This document shows, piece after piece, positions 8,511 to 17,570 of a DNA stretch of 64,000 nucleotides. Every line of letters begins with the position of its first letter. Within the stretch, counting starts at the first letter, position 1. The notes under the pieces are model-generated. The model saw only the letters and a list, made by a program, of their open reading frames with translations. It was not told the origin of the DNA and made no database searches. A program made the position numbers and the translations under genes. The stretch comes from Parasulfuritortus cantonensis (GTDB taxonomy: Bacteria > Pseudomonadota > Gammaproteobacteria > Burkholderiales > Thiobacillaceae), in assembly GCF_004337445.1 (NCBI RefSeq), contig NZ_SJZB01000018.1, forward strand, positions 93,178-157,177, read 5' to 3'.

Positions 8511-9801
8511 AGTCGAGCGAGGTCAGGTTGCGGCCTTGGAGCAGATTGAGTTGGCTGACCAGGGGCGCCGCGGCGGAACCGAACTGGGCGCGGTAGCGGG
8601 CCTCGAGCGGATAGGCGGCCGGCATGCGGACGGCAAGCGGATTCTTTTGCACGTCGTTGACCCGGAACTCGTAATGCAGGTGCGGGCCGGTCGCCAGACC
8701 GGTGGCACCGACATAGCCGATGATGTCCCCCTGGCTGACCCGGGCACCGTTGCGCAGGCCTTTGGCGAAGCGCGAAAGGTGACCGTAGGCGGTGCTGTAG
8801 GGGCCTTGGTGCCTGAGCACGATCAGGTTGCCGTAGCCGCCCTTGCGGCCGACGAAGGCGACCTTGGCGTCGGATACCGCGCGCACCGGGGTACCGGTCG
8901 GGGCGGCGTAGTCGATGCCCTTGTGGGCACGCCATTCCTTCAGCACCGGGTGGTAACGGGCGCTCGAGAAACCGGAGGAGATACGGCTGAACGGAATCGG
9001 CGACTTGAGGAAGGCGCGCTTCATGCTCTTGCCGTCCGGGGTGAAGTAGCTCTCCCGGCCCTGCGGGTCGCGGAAGTAGACGGCGCGGTAGGCATGGCCC
9101 TGGTTGACGAATTCGGCGGCCAGCAGGCGCCCGGTACGCAGGGCACGGCCGCCCTGGTACTGGACCTCGTAGACCACTGAGAAGCGGTCGCCTTGGCGGA
9201 TGTCGCGATGGAAGTCGATGTCGCCGGAGAACACTTCGGCCATCTGGGAGGCGATGGAATCGGGAACGTCGGCGGCATCGGTGGCGCCGAACAGCGAATA
9301 CTTGATCTCGCCGGAACGCATGACCACCTGGGTTTCCGGCTGGATGACCTCGTCCTTGGCGACGAAGCCGTCGCCGGCGCGCTCGATGGTCAGCAGGTTC
9401 GAGTCGTCGATGAGATAGCGGAACAGCAACAGACGGCCACCGGAGGTCACCTTGGCCAGGATGGTGCGGCCGGCGATCAGCCGGGCCGCATGGCCGCGGC
9501 TCGCCGCCAGCGCCCCCGGCATGTCTTCGGGCCCGACGCCCAGGCGGTCGAGCAGGGAGGCGAGGGTATCGCCGGATTGGATGCGCTCTTCGCGCCAGAA
9601 GTCGAACGCCCCGCTGTCGGCCTGGGCCGGTTCCGGAAGGGCAACGTCGGCAACGACGGTAGTCTGGGGGACGTTCTGGGTGACGGTATCGGGCGAGACG
9701 CCGAACGCGGTGACGACTTCGAACAGCGGGATGGCGGAGAGAACCAGTAGCCAGCGCTTATGGCGCGCCAAGAAGGCGAATGTACGCGTTATGTGCTGCA
9801 T
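8509..9801 (-). CDS. M23-family (LytM) peptidoglycan endopeptidase, OapA/MepM-like
   Basis: A 430-aa envelope murein hydrolase. The N-terminus (MQHITRTFAFLARHKRWLLVLSAIPLFEV) gives a single membrane anchor. An OapA/LysM-like region (about 70-120) follows, and the C-terminal zinc peptidase domain shows HKGIDYAAPTGTPV and GPHLHYEFRVN with the metal-binding His residues. ATG 9801 is chosen because it puts the hydrophobic anchor at the N-terminus; in-frame codons further upstream have no support. The domain order matches MepM (YebA), which cleaves peptide cross-links during wall growth. Confidence 0.9.
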   Translation of the reverse strand: MQHITRTFAFLARHKRWLLVLSAIPLFEVVTAFGVSPDTVTQNVPQTTVVADVALPEPAQADSGAFDFWREERIQSGDTLASLLDRLGVGPEDMPGALAASRGHAARLIAGRTILAKVTSGGRLLLFRYLIDDSNLLTIERAGDGFVAKDEVIQPETQVVMRSGEIKYSLFGATDAADVPDSIASQMAEVFSGDIDFHRDIRQGDRFSVVYEVQYQGGRALRTGRLLAAEFVNQGHAYRAVYFRDPQGRESYFTPDGKSMKRAFLKSPIPFSRISSGFSSARYHPVLKEWRAHKGIDYAAPTGTPVRAVSDAKVAFVGRKGGYGNLIVLRHQGPYSTAYGHLSRFAKGLRNGARVSQGDIIGYVGATGLATGPHLHYEFRVNDVQKNPLAVRMPAAYPLEARYRAQFGSAAAPLVSQLNLLQGRNLTSLD

Positions 9802-9957
9802 GCCGAAACCGTACCTGTGCGGAAATTCGGCACAAGAGTACCAAAAAAATCCGACCAATTGAACCTTTTATCCCTGGATATGGGCGCCACGGCCGGCTAT
9901 GCGGCAAGGTAGAATGCCGGGGGATCACGGTTGATCCGGTTGGGATCGAGTCTGCCG

Positions 9958-10683
9958 ATGTTATTCAAGAGCCGCGAACGCCAAGTACACGAGCGTATCT
10001 GCCAGGAAATCGAAAGCCGCCTCACCCGCAGCGGGGCGCCGCGGGAGGTACGCCATTTCCTGCTGAACCACTGGTCCTATCTGCTGGCCGGGGTGTTCTT
10101 CAGCCATGGCGACCAGCATCCCGACTGGGAGGCCGGCTGGCATACCGTCAATGCCTTGCTCTGGAGCCTGACGCCGAAACAGGGCCAGGAGGAGACGGAG
10201 CAGTTCCTCCGTCTCGTGCCCACCCTGCTCGGCCGCCTGCATGACGGTTGCGACGCCATGAATCTGGCGCCGGCCGAACGGGACGAACTGTTTTCCCAAC
10301 TGGCCCTGCTGCATGCCGCCGTGGCGCGCGCCGGTCTGGAGGCGGCGCTCGCGCCGGACGGTCCGATCACCCAGCTCGGGCGCGATGCGGATCTCGAGTT
10401 TTCCGAGGCCGAGATCGCTTCGCTGGAGGCCTCCAGCGTCTCGGAGGCGACCGATTCCCGGCGCAGCAAGGAGGACCTGGCGGCGGCCATCGCCGCCCTG
10501 CAGGTCGGCGACAGCGTGCGCTTCCGCATTGCGGACCGCGAGAAGCCGTTGTTCCTGCAATGGATCAGCCCGATGGGCGGCATGTACCTGTTCGCCGACG
10601 AGGAGGGCTACGACGCCATGTCGCTCACCAGTGCACGCCTGGCCGAGAAGTTGGCCAAGGGCGAGGCGAGCCTAGGGAAATAG
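9958..10683 (+). CDS. DUF1631-like protein
   Basis: A 241-aa soluble protein (ATG 9958; an in-frame TTG at 9931 would add nine residues and also has a G-rich ribosome site). The last 70 residues (VGDSVRFRIADREKPLFLQWISPMGGMYLFADEEGYDAMSLTSARLAEKL) resemble the C-terminal end of DUF1631 proteins, which are otherwise much longer. The N-terminal helical part has no motif I recognise. No signal peptide or membrane segment. Its 3' end overlaps the convergent radical SAM gene by 12 bp. Function unknown. Confidence 0.72.
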   Translation: MLFKSRERQVHERICQEIESRLTRSGAPREVRHFLLNHWSYLLAGVFFSHGDQHPDWEAGWHTVNALLWSLTPKQGQEETEQFLRLVPTLLGRLHDGCDAMNLAPAERDELFSQLALLHAAVARAGLEAALAPDGPITQLGRDADLEFSEAEIASLEASSVSEATDSRRSKEDLAAAIAALQVGDSVRFRIADREKPLFLQWISPMGGMYLFADEEGYDAMSLTSARLAEKLAKGEASLGK

Positions 10684-11517
10684 CCTGACCGGCAAGCCCA
10701 GAGCGGCCAGGCGCCCGGCCAGCCTCGTCAGCCAGTCCTCGGGCAGGCGGCCCAGGCGGGGCGCCTCCGGCTGCGTGGACGGTCTGGCCAGGCCATAGAG
10801 CATGACCCCACGCAGGGCCAGGCCGTCGGCCAGGGCCTGGCCGAGCAGGTCCAGGTAGGCTGCCAGCTCGGTTTCCGCGGGCGGTTCGCCATCCACGCTG
10901 AATACGCAGGTCTGGATCCAGGTCGGGCAGGCGCTTGCGCAGTGGCCCAGGTTGCGCAACACCCGGGCGGGCGTCGAGTCCGTGTGGTTGATGGCGCGCA
11001 GGCCCTCGACGCTGGCGCGGTCGATCTTGAACCAGACCTCGCCGCCCAGTTCGGCGAGTCGGCGCAGGCCGGCTTGGACGGCGGGCCGGTGCATCAGGCT
11101 GCCGTTGCTGATCAACACGACCTTGAGCCGGCCGGCGAGGCCGAATTCATCCAGTATCCGGCCGACCAGGTCGACCACGGCGGCAAACTCCGCCGCGCTG
11201 GTCGGCTCGCCGTTGCCCGACAGGGCGATGTCGTTGAGCCGGCGCAGGCCCTCGGGCACCGAGCGGGCCATGAAGTCGCCGGTCAGGACATCGGCCAGCA
11301 TGCCGCGCAGCTCGGTCTCCAGGCGCGGCAGGTCGACCGGCGGCGGCCCGCCGTTCGTCAGGTCCGGCACCTGGCAGTAGATGCAGCGCCAGTTGCAGGC
11401 GTGGTTGACGTTCAGGTTGATGCCGATGGAAACGCCGCCCGCGCGCCGCGACAGCACCGGGTAGACGTAGGTCAGGCCAACGGCATCGCGGTCGTGGTCG
11501 GTGGTTGTCAGCTGCAT
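10672..11517 (-). CDS. Radical SAM protein (COG0731, wyosine-type Fe-S oxidoreductase)
   Basis: A 281-aa protein with the radical SAM cluster motif C-x3-C-x2-C in [15 protein letters not shown], followed by a GNGEPT segment for SAM binding. Overall it looks like COG0731 proteins, related to the archaeal/eukaryal wyosine-base enzyme TYW1; bacterial members have no assigned reaction. The ATG at 11517 lies inside the end of cca, so the two genes overlap by 10 bp and are probably co-translated. That pairing hints at a tRNA or RNA substrate, which is inference. Confidence 0.85.
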   Translation of the reverse strand: MQLTTTDHDRDAVGLTYVYPVLSRRAGGVSIGINLNVNHACNWRCIYCQVPDLTNGGPPPVDLPRLETELRGMLADVLTGDFMARSVPEGLRRLNDIALSGNGEPTSAAEFAAVVDLVGRILDEFGLAGRLKVVLISNGSLMHRPAVQAGLRRLAELGGEVWFKIDRASVEGLRAINHTDSTPARVLRNLGHCASACPTWIQTCVFSVDGEPPAETELAAYLDLLGQALADGLALRGVMLYGLARPSTQPEAPRLGRLPEDWLTRLAGRLAALGLPVRLFP

Positions 11518-12743
11518 GTCGGAAGTGCGGCGCGTACGGCCGCGACGCGGGCCTGGCGGACCGCTTCGGGGATTCGCCCCGGCGCGGCCGCGCGCGCGAC
11601 CGCGCCGGCGTCGACGGCGCGCGCCGCGGCCAGGGCCTGGCCGAGACGGGCGGCCTGCGGATAGGGTGCCTCGGCGGCGCCGCCGCGACCGCGGGCGTCG
11701 GCCGCGCAGACCGCCAGAAGCTCCGCGAACCGTTCCGGCCGGCGGAAAGCGTCGCAACGTTCGAACAGCTCGACCATCGTGCCCGCGCGCAGCGCGCCGG
11801 CGCGGTGCACGATGCCGTGCTCGCGTGCCGCGAGGACGGCCAGGTCGCGACACTCGGCCGGCGCCCGCAGGCGCTCGCTGACCGCCCGGGCGAGCGGGGC
11901 GCCGAGGCCTTCGTGACCGTGGTGGGCGGGCCAGTGGGCAGCCGGGGTGACGCCCTTGCCGAGGTCATGCAGCAGGGCGGCCCAGCGGCCGGCCAGCTCG
12001 AGGCGGTCCTCGGCCGCCCGATCGATCACCATGAGCAGGTGCACGCCGGTGTCGATCTCCGGGTGGTGGAGGGCCGGCTGCGGTACCCCGAACAGGGCGT
12101 CCAGTTCCGGTATCAGGCGGGCCAGGGCGCCGCACTCGCGCAACACCGTCAGCATGCGCGACGGCTGCGCCGCCATCAGGCCGCGCGCCAGTTCCTGCCA
12201 GACCCGTTCCGGCACCAGGGCGTCCACCTCGCCGTTGGTCACCATGGTACGCATCAGGGCCATGGTTTCCGGCGCCACGGTGAAGTCGGCGAAGCGGGCG
12301 GCGAAGCGGGCAACGCGCAGGATGCGTACCGGGTCCTCCGAGAAGGCCGGGCTGACGTGGCGCAGGACCCGCGCGGCCAGATCGGCACGGCCGCCGTGCG
12401 GGTCGATGAGGGTGCCGTCCGCATCCATGGCCATGGCATTGATGGTCAGGTCACGACGCACCAGATCGTCGGCCAGGGTCACGTCCGGCGCGCTGTAGAC
12501 CTGGAAGCCCTTGTAACCCCGTGCCGTTTTGCGCTCGGTACGGGCGAGGGCGTATTCGGCATGCGTGTCCGGGTGCAGGAAGACCGGGAAGTCCTTGCCG
12601 ACCGGCTGGAAGCCGAGCCGGGTCATTTCTTCCGGAGTCGCGCCCACGACCACGTAGTCGCGATCCTGCACCGGCAGGCCGAGCAGGCCGTCGCGCACGG
12701 CGCCACCCACGACGTAGACGCGGATGTGCTCGGGGAAGCGCAT
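11508..12743 (-). CDS. cca: Multifunctional CCA tRNA nucleotidyltransferase
   Basis: Adds or repairs the 3'-CCA of tRNAs; proteobacterial forms also carry an HD phosphohydrolase domain. The 411-aa protein shows the class II nucleotidyltransferase core YVVGGAVRD and [15 protein letters not shown] (the D-x-D metal ligands), [10 protein letters not shown], and [16 protein letters not shown]. The HD domain is visible in [14 protein letters not shown]. The ATG at 12743 overlaps the stop of the upstream SDR gene (TGATG). Length matches the E. coli enzyme (412 aa). Confidence 0.95.
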   Translation of the reverse strand: MRFPEHIRVYVVGGAVRDGLLGLPVQDRDYVVVGATPEEMTRLGFQPVGKDFPVFLHPDTHAEYALARTERKTARGYKGFQVYSAPDVTLADDLVRRDLTINAMAMDADGTLIDPHGGRADLAARVLRHVSPAFSEDPVRILRVARFAARFADFTVAPETMALMRTMVTNGEVDALVPERVWQELARGLMAAQPSRMLTVLRECGALARLIPELDALFGVPQPALHHPEIDTGVHLLMVIDRAAEDRLELAGRWAALLHDLGKGVTPAAHWPAHHGHEGLGAPLARAVSERLRAPAECRDLAVLAAREHGIVHRAGALRAGTMVELFERCDAFRRPERFAELLAVCAADARGRGGAAEAPYPQAARLGQALAAARAVDAGAVARAAAPGRIPEAVRQARVAAVRAALPTCS

Positions 12744-13687
12744 CAGCGCCCGGCTACGGTGCGGTAGCCGTCGTACTGGTCCTGGCGGCCGCCGCGCAGG
12801 TAGTCGAGACTGGCCGCCAGGCCGCGCGGCTGGCCGAACCGGGCCGGGAAACCGTCCGGGCAGACGTTGTCGGTCTGCATGGCGTAGTGGTTGTCGCGCG
12901 TCATCAGCTTGGTGCCGGGCTTCAGTTCCATGGCACGGGCGAACCAGTACGACGCGCCCGCGCCGAGCGGCAGGATGAGGCGCTTGAGGCCCAGGGTGGC
13001 GGCAACCAGGCCGACCAGCTGCGCCAGGTTATAGACCTCGGGGCCGCACAGGTTGTAGGCCTGGCCATGGCTCTCCGGATCGCCGACGGCGTCGGCGAAG
13101 GCGCGCGCCACGTCGACCACGTGGACCGGTTGGAAGCGCGTGCCGGCGTTGGCGAGCGGTACCACCGGGGCCATGCCGAGCAGGCCGGCAAACAGGGTCA
13201 GGAAGCTGTCGCCGGGACCGAAGATCACCGAAGGCCGGAACACGGTGACGTCGATGCCGTACTGGCGGCCGAGGTCCAGGACCCGCCTTTCGCCTTCCCC
13301 CTTGCTGCGCTGATACAGGCTGCGCGAAGCCGGATCGGCGCCCAGCGCGCTCATGTGGAGAAAGCGCCGCACCCCGGCGGCCTGGCAGGCGGCCATGGCC
13401 TTGGCCGGCAGCTCGACGTGGGCGGCCGTGAAGGCGCGTTCGCTGCCATGCAGGATGCCGACCAGGTTGATCACGGCGTCCTGGCCGGCGCACAGGCGGG
13501 CGAGGACTTCCGGGTCGTGGACGTCGGTCTGGACGACCTCGATGCCGGGCAGTACCAACAGGTCCTTGGCGCGCTGGCGCTGGCGGGCCGGCACGGTGAT
13601 GCGCCAGCCGCGGGCGGCCAACTGGCTGGCGAGATGACGGCCGACGAAGCCGCCGCCGCCCAGGATGCAGACGTTCTTGTTCAGCAT
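12743..13687 (-). CDS. NDUFA9-like atypical SDR / NAD(P)H-binding epimerase-type protein
   Basis: A 314-aa Rossmann protein starting with the nucleotide-binding motif [17 protein letters not shown]. The later [22 protein letters not shown] segment has the Tyr-x3-Lys pair (Y-Q-R-S-K). This is the complex I NDUFA9-like subfamily; bacterial members are not subunits of the minimal complex I and their substrate is not known. It is co-directional with cca (1-bp overlap) and the upstream Slt gene, an order found in several betaproteobacteria. Confidence 0.88.
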   Translation of the reverse strand: MLNKNVCILGGGGFVGRHLASQLAARGWRITVPARQRQRAKDLLVLPGIEVVQTDVHDPEVLARLCAGQDAVINLVGILHGSERAFTAAHVELPAKAMAACQAAGVRRFLHMSALGADPASRSLYQRSKGEGERRVLDLGRQYGIDVTVFRPSVIFGPGDSFLTLFAGLLGMAPVVPLANAGTRFQPVHVVDVARAFADAVGDPESHGQAYNLCGPEVYNLAQLVGLVAATLGLKRLILPLGAGASYWFARAMELKPGTKLMTRDNHYAMQTDNVCPDGFPARFGQPRGLAASLDYLRGGRQDQYDGYRTVAGR

Positions 13688-13746
13688 GGCTCGTTCAATT
13701 GTCGTGACGGGAACCTGTAATTAAACACCATCCCGGCGCGGCCGGT

Positions 13747-15678
13747 TCAAGGTTCGGTGTCGGTATCGCCGTCGGTCGCCGGTTCCGTCCCCGCCCGCGC
13801 CGGTACCGTCCCCAGCCGGTCCTTCAGGGAGGTGCTGGGCTGGCCCAGGCGTCGGCTGTAGTACATCGCGTTGGCCAGGACCTTCTTGACGTATTCGCGG
13901 GTCTCCGTGAACGGGATGGTCTCCGTGTAGATGGCGCCCTCGAGCGGCGCCTCGGCCTGCCAGCGGCGGGCACGTCCGGGCCCGGCGTTGTAGCCCGCGG
14001 TGGCCAGGACCGGCGAGCCGCCGAGACGGTCGAGCAGGTTGCGCAGGTAGTAGGTGCCCAGCCGGATGTTGGTCTCCGGCTCGCCGACCTTGGCGTGCGC
14101 CTTGCGGCCCAGGCCCATCTGGCGGGCGACCCACTTCGCCGTGTCGGGCATGATCTGCATCAGGCCCCGGGCGCCGGCGCCGGAGCGGGCATAGTCGACG
14201 AAACGCGATTCCTGGCGCATCAGCCCGTATACCCAGGCCGGGTCGAGGCCGTTGCGCTCGGCCTGGGCCTCGGCGAGGTCGCGGTAGGGGGTCAGGTAGC
14301 GGAGGTCGAAGCTGTGCAGTTCGCGGGTCTTTTCCGCGGTCAGGATGGCGCGGTCGTACCATTCGTCGCGCCGGGCGAGTTCGGCGGCGGCGAGCAGTTC
14401 GGCGTCGCTCATGTCGCGCAGGGCCCATTCCCATTCCGCGGCCGCGTCGACGTTGAGGTTGAATTTGTGCAACAGGCGTGCGCGCACGATGCCGGGCCGG
14501 GAGGCGACGGCGTTCAGGAGGTCCGGGCCGGGCCGGAACTCGTCGCTCCGCGCCTCCATGCGCACGGGTAGCTCCTCATAGGCGAGCAGGCCGTAGTAGT
14601 TGATTTCCTGCGACAGTTGGGCGAACAGCTGGTTGGCCTGGAAACCGGCGTTCAGCGCCTTCAGGGCACGGGCACGCCAGTACCGCCACACGGTGTCGTC
14701 GCGCATGCCCGGCGGTAGCGCCGCGATGCCGCGGTAGACGTCGGCCCAGCGTCCGGCCCGCAGCATCGTCCGGATGAACCAGGGCCGCTGGCTGTCGCTC
14801 AGGCGGTTGTTCGCGCGCATGAACCAGCCGGCCGCCTCCGGTTTCTGCTGGCGGGCCGCGGCGACCGCGACGGTGCCCCAGCCGTATCCCTGGTCGGCCT
14901 CCGGGGCGTCGGCGGACTTGATCTCCCAGATGGCCGCGGCGCGGTCGGGGTCGTTCTTGGCGAGCAGGCCGAGGGCATAGAGCTGGATTTCGCGCTGTGC
15001 CGGGTCGGTCGGCGGCGTCGCCAGGATCTGCTCGGCGTTGCGCTGGGCCCGCTCCAACAGATTGGGATCGGGGCGGATCGCGTCCGGCAGGGTGGCCAGG
15101 AGCTCGCGGGCGAGGCGCAGATTGCCGGCGGCCAGTGCCAGGCGCAGGCGGGCCAGGCGGTCGTCGGTGCCGAGCCAGCCGCGCACCGCCAGTTCGATGA
15201 ACAGGGGATCGCAACTGGAGGGCAGGTCCTGCGGCGTGCGCCATAGGGCCATGGCTGCGGCACCGGCGTCGGGTGCTCCCTGGGCCAGGCGGGCCCGGAG
15301 GTCGAAGCACTGTATTTCCTTGTCCTGCTTGACCAGCTTGCCGGCGACGTTGCGGAATCCGGTCCAGTCCTCGGAACGGCCCAGGCTGCGGGCGACCTCC
15401 TGGCGCAGGCGCTCCGAAAGGGGCGTATCGGGGTGGCCGTCGGCGAAGGCCAGCCAGTCGTCGCCGGCCGGGCCGGCCCCCTTCAGGCGCCAGTAGTCGA
15501 GGTAGACCTTGAGCGGGTAGCGTTCGGGGACCCGGGCGGCATAGCGCGAGAACTGGTCGCTACGGCCCTTGCCATAGGCGTCGCGGGCAGCCAGGAAGTC
15601 CTTGTCGGCCGACGCCAGTACGGCTTCGGCGAACAGCAGGCCCAGGACCAGCAGGCAGCAGATACGGAGAAAGCGCAC
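13747..15678 (-). CDS. Soluble lytic murein transglycosylase (Slt70 family)
   Basis: A 643-aa periplasmic enzyme that cleaves the MurNAc-GlcNAc bond with formation of 1,6-anhydro-MurNAc. A signal peptide is clear (MRFLRICCLLVLGLLFAEAVLA). A long alpha-superhelical U-domain of tetratricopeptide-like helices follows. The C-terminal SLT domain has the catalytic Glu in LMRQESRFVDYARS and the GARGLMQIMP and GYNAGPGRARRW motifs. The start is a GTG at 15678. The last ~25 residues are a Thr/Asp/Glu-rich tail. Confidence 0.94.
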   Translation of the reverse strand: MRFLRICCLLVLGLLFAEAVLASADKDFLAARDAYGKGRSDQFSRYAARVPERYPLKVYLDYWRLKGAGPAGDDWLAFADGHPDTPLSERLRQEVARSLGRSEDWTGFRNVAGKLVKQDKEIQCFDLRARLAQGAPDAGAAAMALWRTPQDLPSSCDPLFIELAVRGWLGTDDRLARLRLALAAGNLRLARELLATLPDAIRPDPNLLERAQRNAEQILATPPTDPAQREIQLYALGLLAKNDPDRAAAIWEIKSADAPEADQGYGWGTVAVAAARQQKPEAAGWFMRANNRLSDSQRPWFIRTMLRAGRWADVYRGIAALPPGMRDDTVWRYWRARALKALNAGFQANQLFAQLSQEINYYGLLAYEELPVRMEARSDEFRPGPDLLNAVASRPGIVRARLLHKFNLNVDAAAEWEWALRDMSDAELLAAAELARRDEWYDRAILTAEKTRELHSFDLRYLTPYRDLAEAQAERNGLDPAWVYGLMRQESRFVDYARSGAGARGLMQIMPDTAKWVARQMGLGRKAHAKVGEPETNIRLGTYYLRNLLDRLGGSPVLATAGYNAGPGRARRWQAEAPLEGAIYTETIPFTETREYVKKVLANAMYYSRRLGQPSTSLKDRLGTVPARAGTEPATDGDTDTEP

Positions 15679-15744
15679 GGCCTCGGTGAATTGACTCTAT
15701 CGAGGCCGCACTCTAACACACCCTCCCGACCGGCCCGGGACGGC

Positions 15745-16287
15745 TCACCAGCGTTCGTCGACGCTGACCGAGACGCGCACCTTCAGGGTCGGGCCCGGGT
15801 CGTAGGGCAGGAAGGTGGAGAACTGGTTGCCCTGGTAACGGTAGACGACGTTGTAGCCGGTGACGCGGCGGGACCAGTGGTCCACCGTGCGGCAGCGCTC
15901 CTCGCTGACCGGAACGCGGCGCCCGTCGCGGTCGTCGTTGTCGATGTTGTCGCCGGTGACGGCGCCGATGGCGGCGCCGGCGGCGGTCGCGGCGGTGCGG
16001 CCGCCGCCCCTGCCGATCTGGTTGCCGACCACGCCGCCGACGATGGCGCCGAGGATCGCACCGCCGTAGGAACGGTCGTCCTTGCGGTAGCTGTAGCCGG
16101 TCTGCTCGGTCCAGCATTCGCGGCTGGGGTCGTTGTATTCCTCGTAGACCGGGACGCTGGATACCACGCGGGCGGTATCGGCGAAGGGCGCGGCATCGGT
16201 CGCCGGCGGCGGCGGGTAATGGCCGGCCCAGGCGGGCAGCGTGGCCAGGATGAGGGCGAGGCTGGTGGCGATTTGCGTGGTTTTCAT
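15745..16287 (-). CDS. Glycine-zipper 2TM-domain outer-envelope protein
   Basis: A 180-aa secreted protein with signal peptide MKTTQIATSLALILATLPAWA. The centre (GGAILGAIVGGVVGNQIGRGGGRTAATAAGAAIGAVTG) is a glycine-zipper 2TM domain like that of Rickettsia 17-kDa surface antigen relatives. There is no lipobox cysteine after the signal. The C-terminal part is rich in Tyr/Arg/Val and probably beta. AGGAG lies 6 bp before the ATG. Such proteins are often tied to envelope stress; role here unknown. Confidence 0.85.
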   Translation of the reverse strand: MKTTQIATSLALILATLPAWAGHYPPPPATDAAPFADTARVVSSVPVYEEYNDPSRECWTEQTGYSYRKDDRSYGGAILGAIVGGVVGNQIGRGGGRTAATAAGAAIGAVTGDNIDNDDRDGRRVPVSEERCRTVDHWSRRVTGYNVVYRYQGNQFSTFLPYDPGPTLKVRVSVSVDERW

Positions 16288-16323
16288 GACGTACTCCTTC
16301 TCGTGTGATGCGTAATGATCGAA

Positions 16324-16743
16324 TTAGTCGCGATAGCGGTTGCGGCGGCCGTCGTCCTTCTTCTTGTCCTGGTGGCCCCAGGGCCGGGTGCCGTAACCCT
16401 GGCCATAACCGGAATCATCGTCCTGGGCCTCCGGCCGGCGCCCGCCCTGCCGTTCTTCCATGCGGTTCATCAATTCGTTGCGGCGCTTCTGGCGCGCTTC
16501 CGGAGGCAGGTTGTCCCACTCCTGGCGCAACTGGTAGCGCATCGCCTCGCGTTGGTCGGGCGGCAGTTGTTCCCACTGGTTGCGGAAGCGGGCGCGCTCG
16601 TCGGAACCCCAATCCGCCACCGGGCCGATCACCTGACCGCTGAACACCGGGTCGCCGAACCCGGAGCGGTCGGCGGCGAACGCGGTGCCGGTCGCCAGGA
16701 CGGCGAGGGCGGTTAGAATCAGCTTGTGGCAGGTGGCGTTCAT
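16324..16743 (-). CDS. DUF3106-family periplasmic protein
   Basis: A 139-aa secreted protein: signal peptide MNATCHKLILTALAVLATGTAFA, then repeated W-x2-L-x2-(D/E)-x-R helical units (FRNQWEQLPPDQREAMRYQLRQEWDNLPPEARQKRRNE) typical of DUF3106. The tail is Gly/Asp/Lys/Arg-rich and probably disordered. ATG 16743 has AGGAG seven bases upstream, so I prefer it to the in-frame GTG at 16761. It sits upstream of the glycine-zipper gene and is divergent from the two-component pair at 16848. Function unknown. Confidence 0.8.
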   Translation of the reverse strand: MNATCHKLILTALAVLATGTAFAADRSGFGDPVFSGQVIGPVADWGSDERARFRNQWEQLPPDQREAMRYQLRQEWDNLPPEARQKRRNELMNRMEERQGGRRPEAQDDDSGYGQGYGTRPWGHQDKKKDDGRRNRYRD

Positions 16744-16820
16744 GGCATATCTCCTTTGCACGCTTCACACGATAGGCACCGGCGGTTTCCAGGCAGTTTC
16801 CGCCTCCGGTAAATTTGTAA

Positions 16821-16845
16821 CCAAGTGTTACCAAGACAGGCCAAG
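16821..16845. promoter_or_regulatory. Three CCAAG direct repeats with exact 10-bp period before the OmpR-type gene
   Basis: CCAAG occurs at 16821, 16831 and 16841, ending 2 bp before the response regulator ATG. OmpR/PhoB-family regulators bind direct repeats spaced about one helical turn, so an autoregulatory site is plausible. Its closeness to the start codon would suit repression. Confidence 0.4.
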
Positions 16846-16847
16846 AC

Positions 16848-17570
16848 ATGGAATCCTCCCGACAACCCCGCATCCTGGTCGTCGACGACGATGCCGGCAT
16901 CCGAGATCTGCTCAGGGATTACCTGGTCAAGCAGGGCATGGAGGTCGAGACGGCGCGCGACGGCCGCGAGATGGACGAGCGCCTGCCCGGCTTCGAGCCC
17001 GACCTGCTGGTGATGGACCTGATGATGCCCGGCGAGGACGGCCTCGCCCTGACTCGCCGGGTCAAGGCCGAACGCGACGTGCCGGTCATCATGCTGTCGG
17101 CGCGCGGCGAGGACATCGACCGCATCGTCGGCCTCGAGGTCGGGGCCGACGACTACCTGGCCAAGCCCTTCAACCCGCGCGAGCTGCTCGCCCGCATACG
17201 CGCCGTGTTGCGCCGCAACAGCACGCCGGCCAAGGCCGACGAGGCGGACGATCCGGAGCAATACCGTTTCGGCCCCTTCAGCCTGGACCTGGCGGCGCAG
17301 CGCCTGCTGCGCGAGGGAGAGGAGATCACCATCACGCACGCGGAATTCGCCCTGCTGAAGATATTCAGCGAACACCCGAACCGGGCCTTGTCGCGGGATC
17401 AGATCATGGACTGGCTGAAGGGGTTCGAGCGCGACCCGTTCGACCGCTCCATCGACGTCCGGGTGACCCGCCTGCGCCGCAAGATCGAGGACGACCCGGC
17501 CAATCCGGTCTACATCCGTACCGTGTGGGGGCAGGGCTACCTGTTCGCGCCCAAGGGCAAGGTGGCTTGA
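16848..17570 (+). CDS. OmpR-family response regulator
   Basis: A 240-aa DNA-binding response regulator. The receiver domain (about 8-122) has the acidic pair in VVDDDAG, the phosphoacceptor Asp in LLVMDLMMPGEDG, the Thr/Ser position in IMLSARGED and Lys in DYLAKPFNP. The C-terminal winged helix ends PANPVYIRTVWGQGYLF. Sequence and the partner's architecture point to the OmpR (EnvZ/OmpR) branch. Its stop overlaps the kinase start (TTGA). Target genes are not evident in the window. Confidence 0.93.
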   Translation: MESSRQPRILVVDDDAGIRDLLRDYLVKQGMEVETARDGREMDERLPGFEPDLLVMDLMMPGEDGLALTRRVKAERDVPVIMLSARGEDIDRIVGLEVGADDYLAKPFNPRELLARIRAVLRRNSTPAKADEADDPEQYRFGPFSLDLAAQRLLREGEEITITHAEFALLKIFSEHPNRALSRDQIMDWLKGFERDPFDRSIDVRVTRLRRKIEDDPANPVYIRTVWGQGYLFAPKGKVA

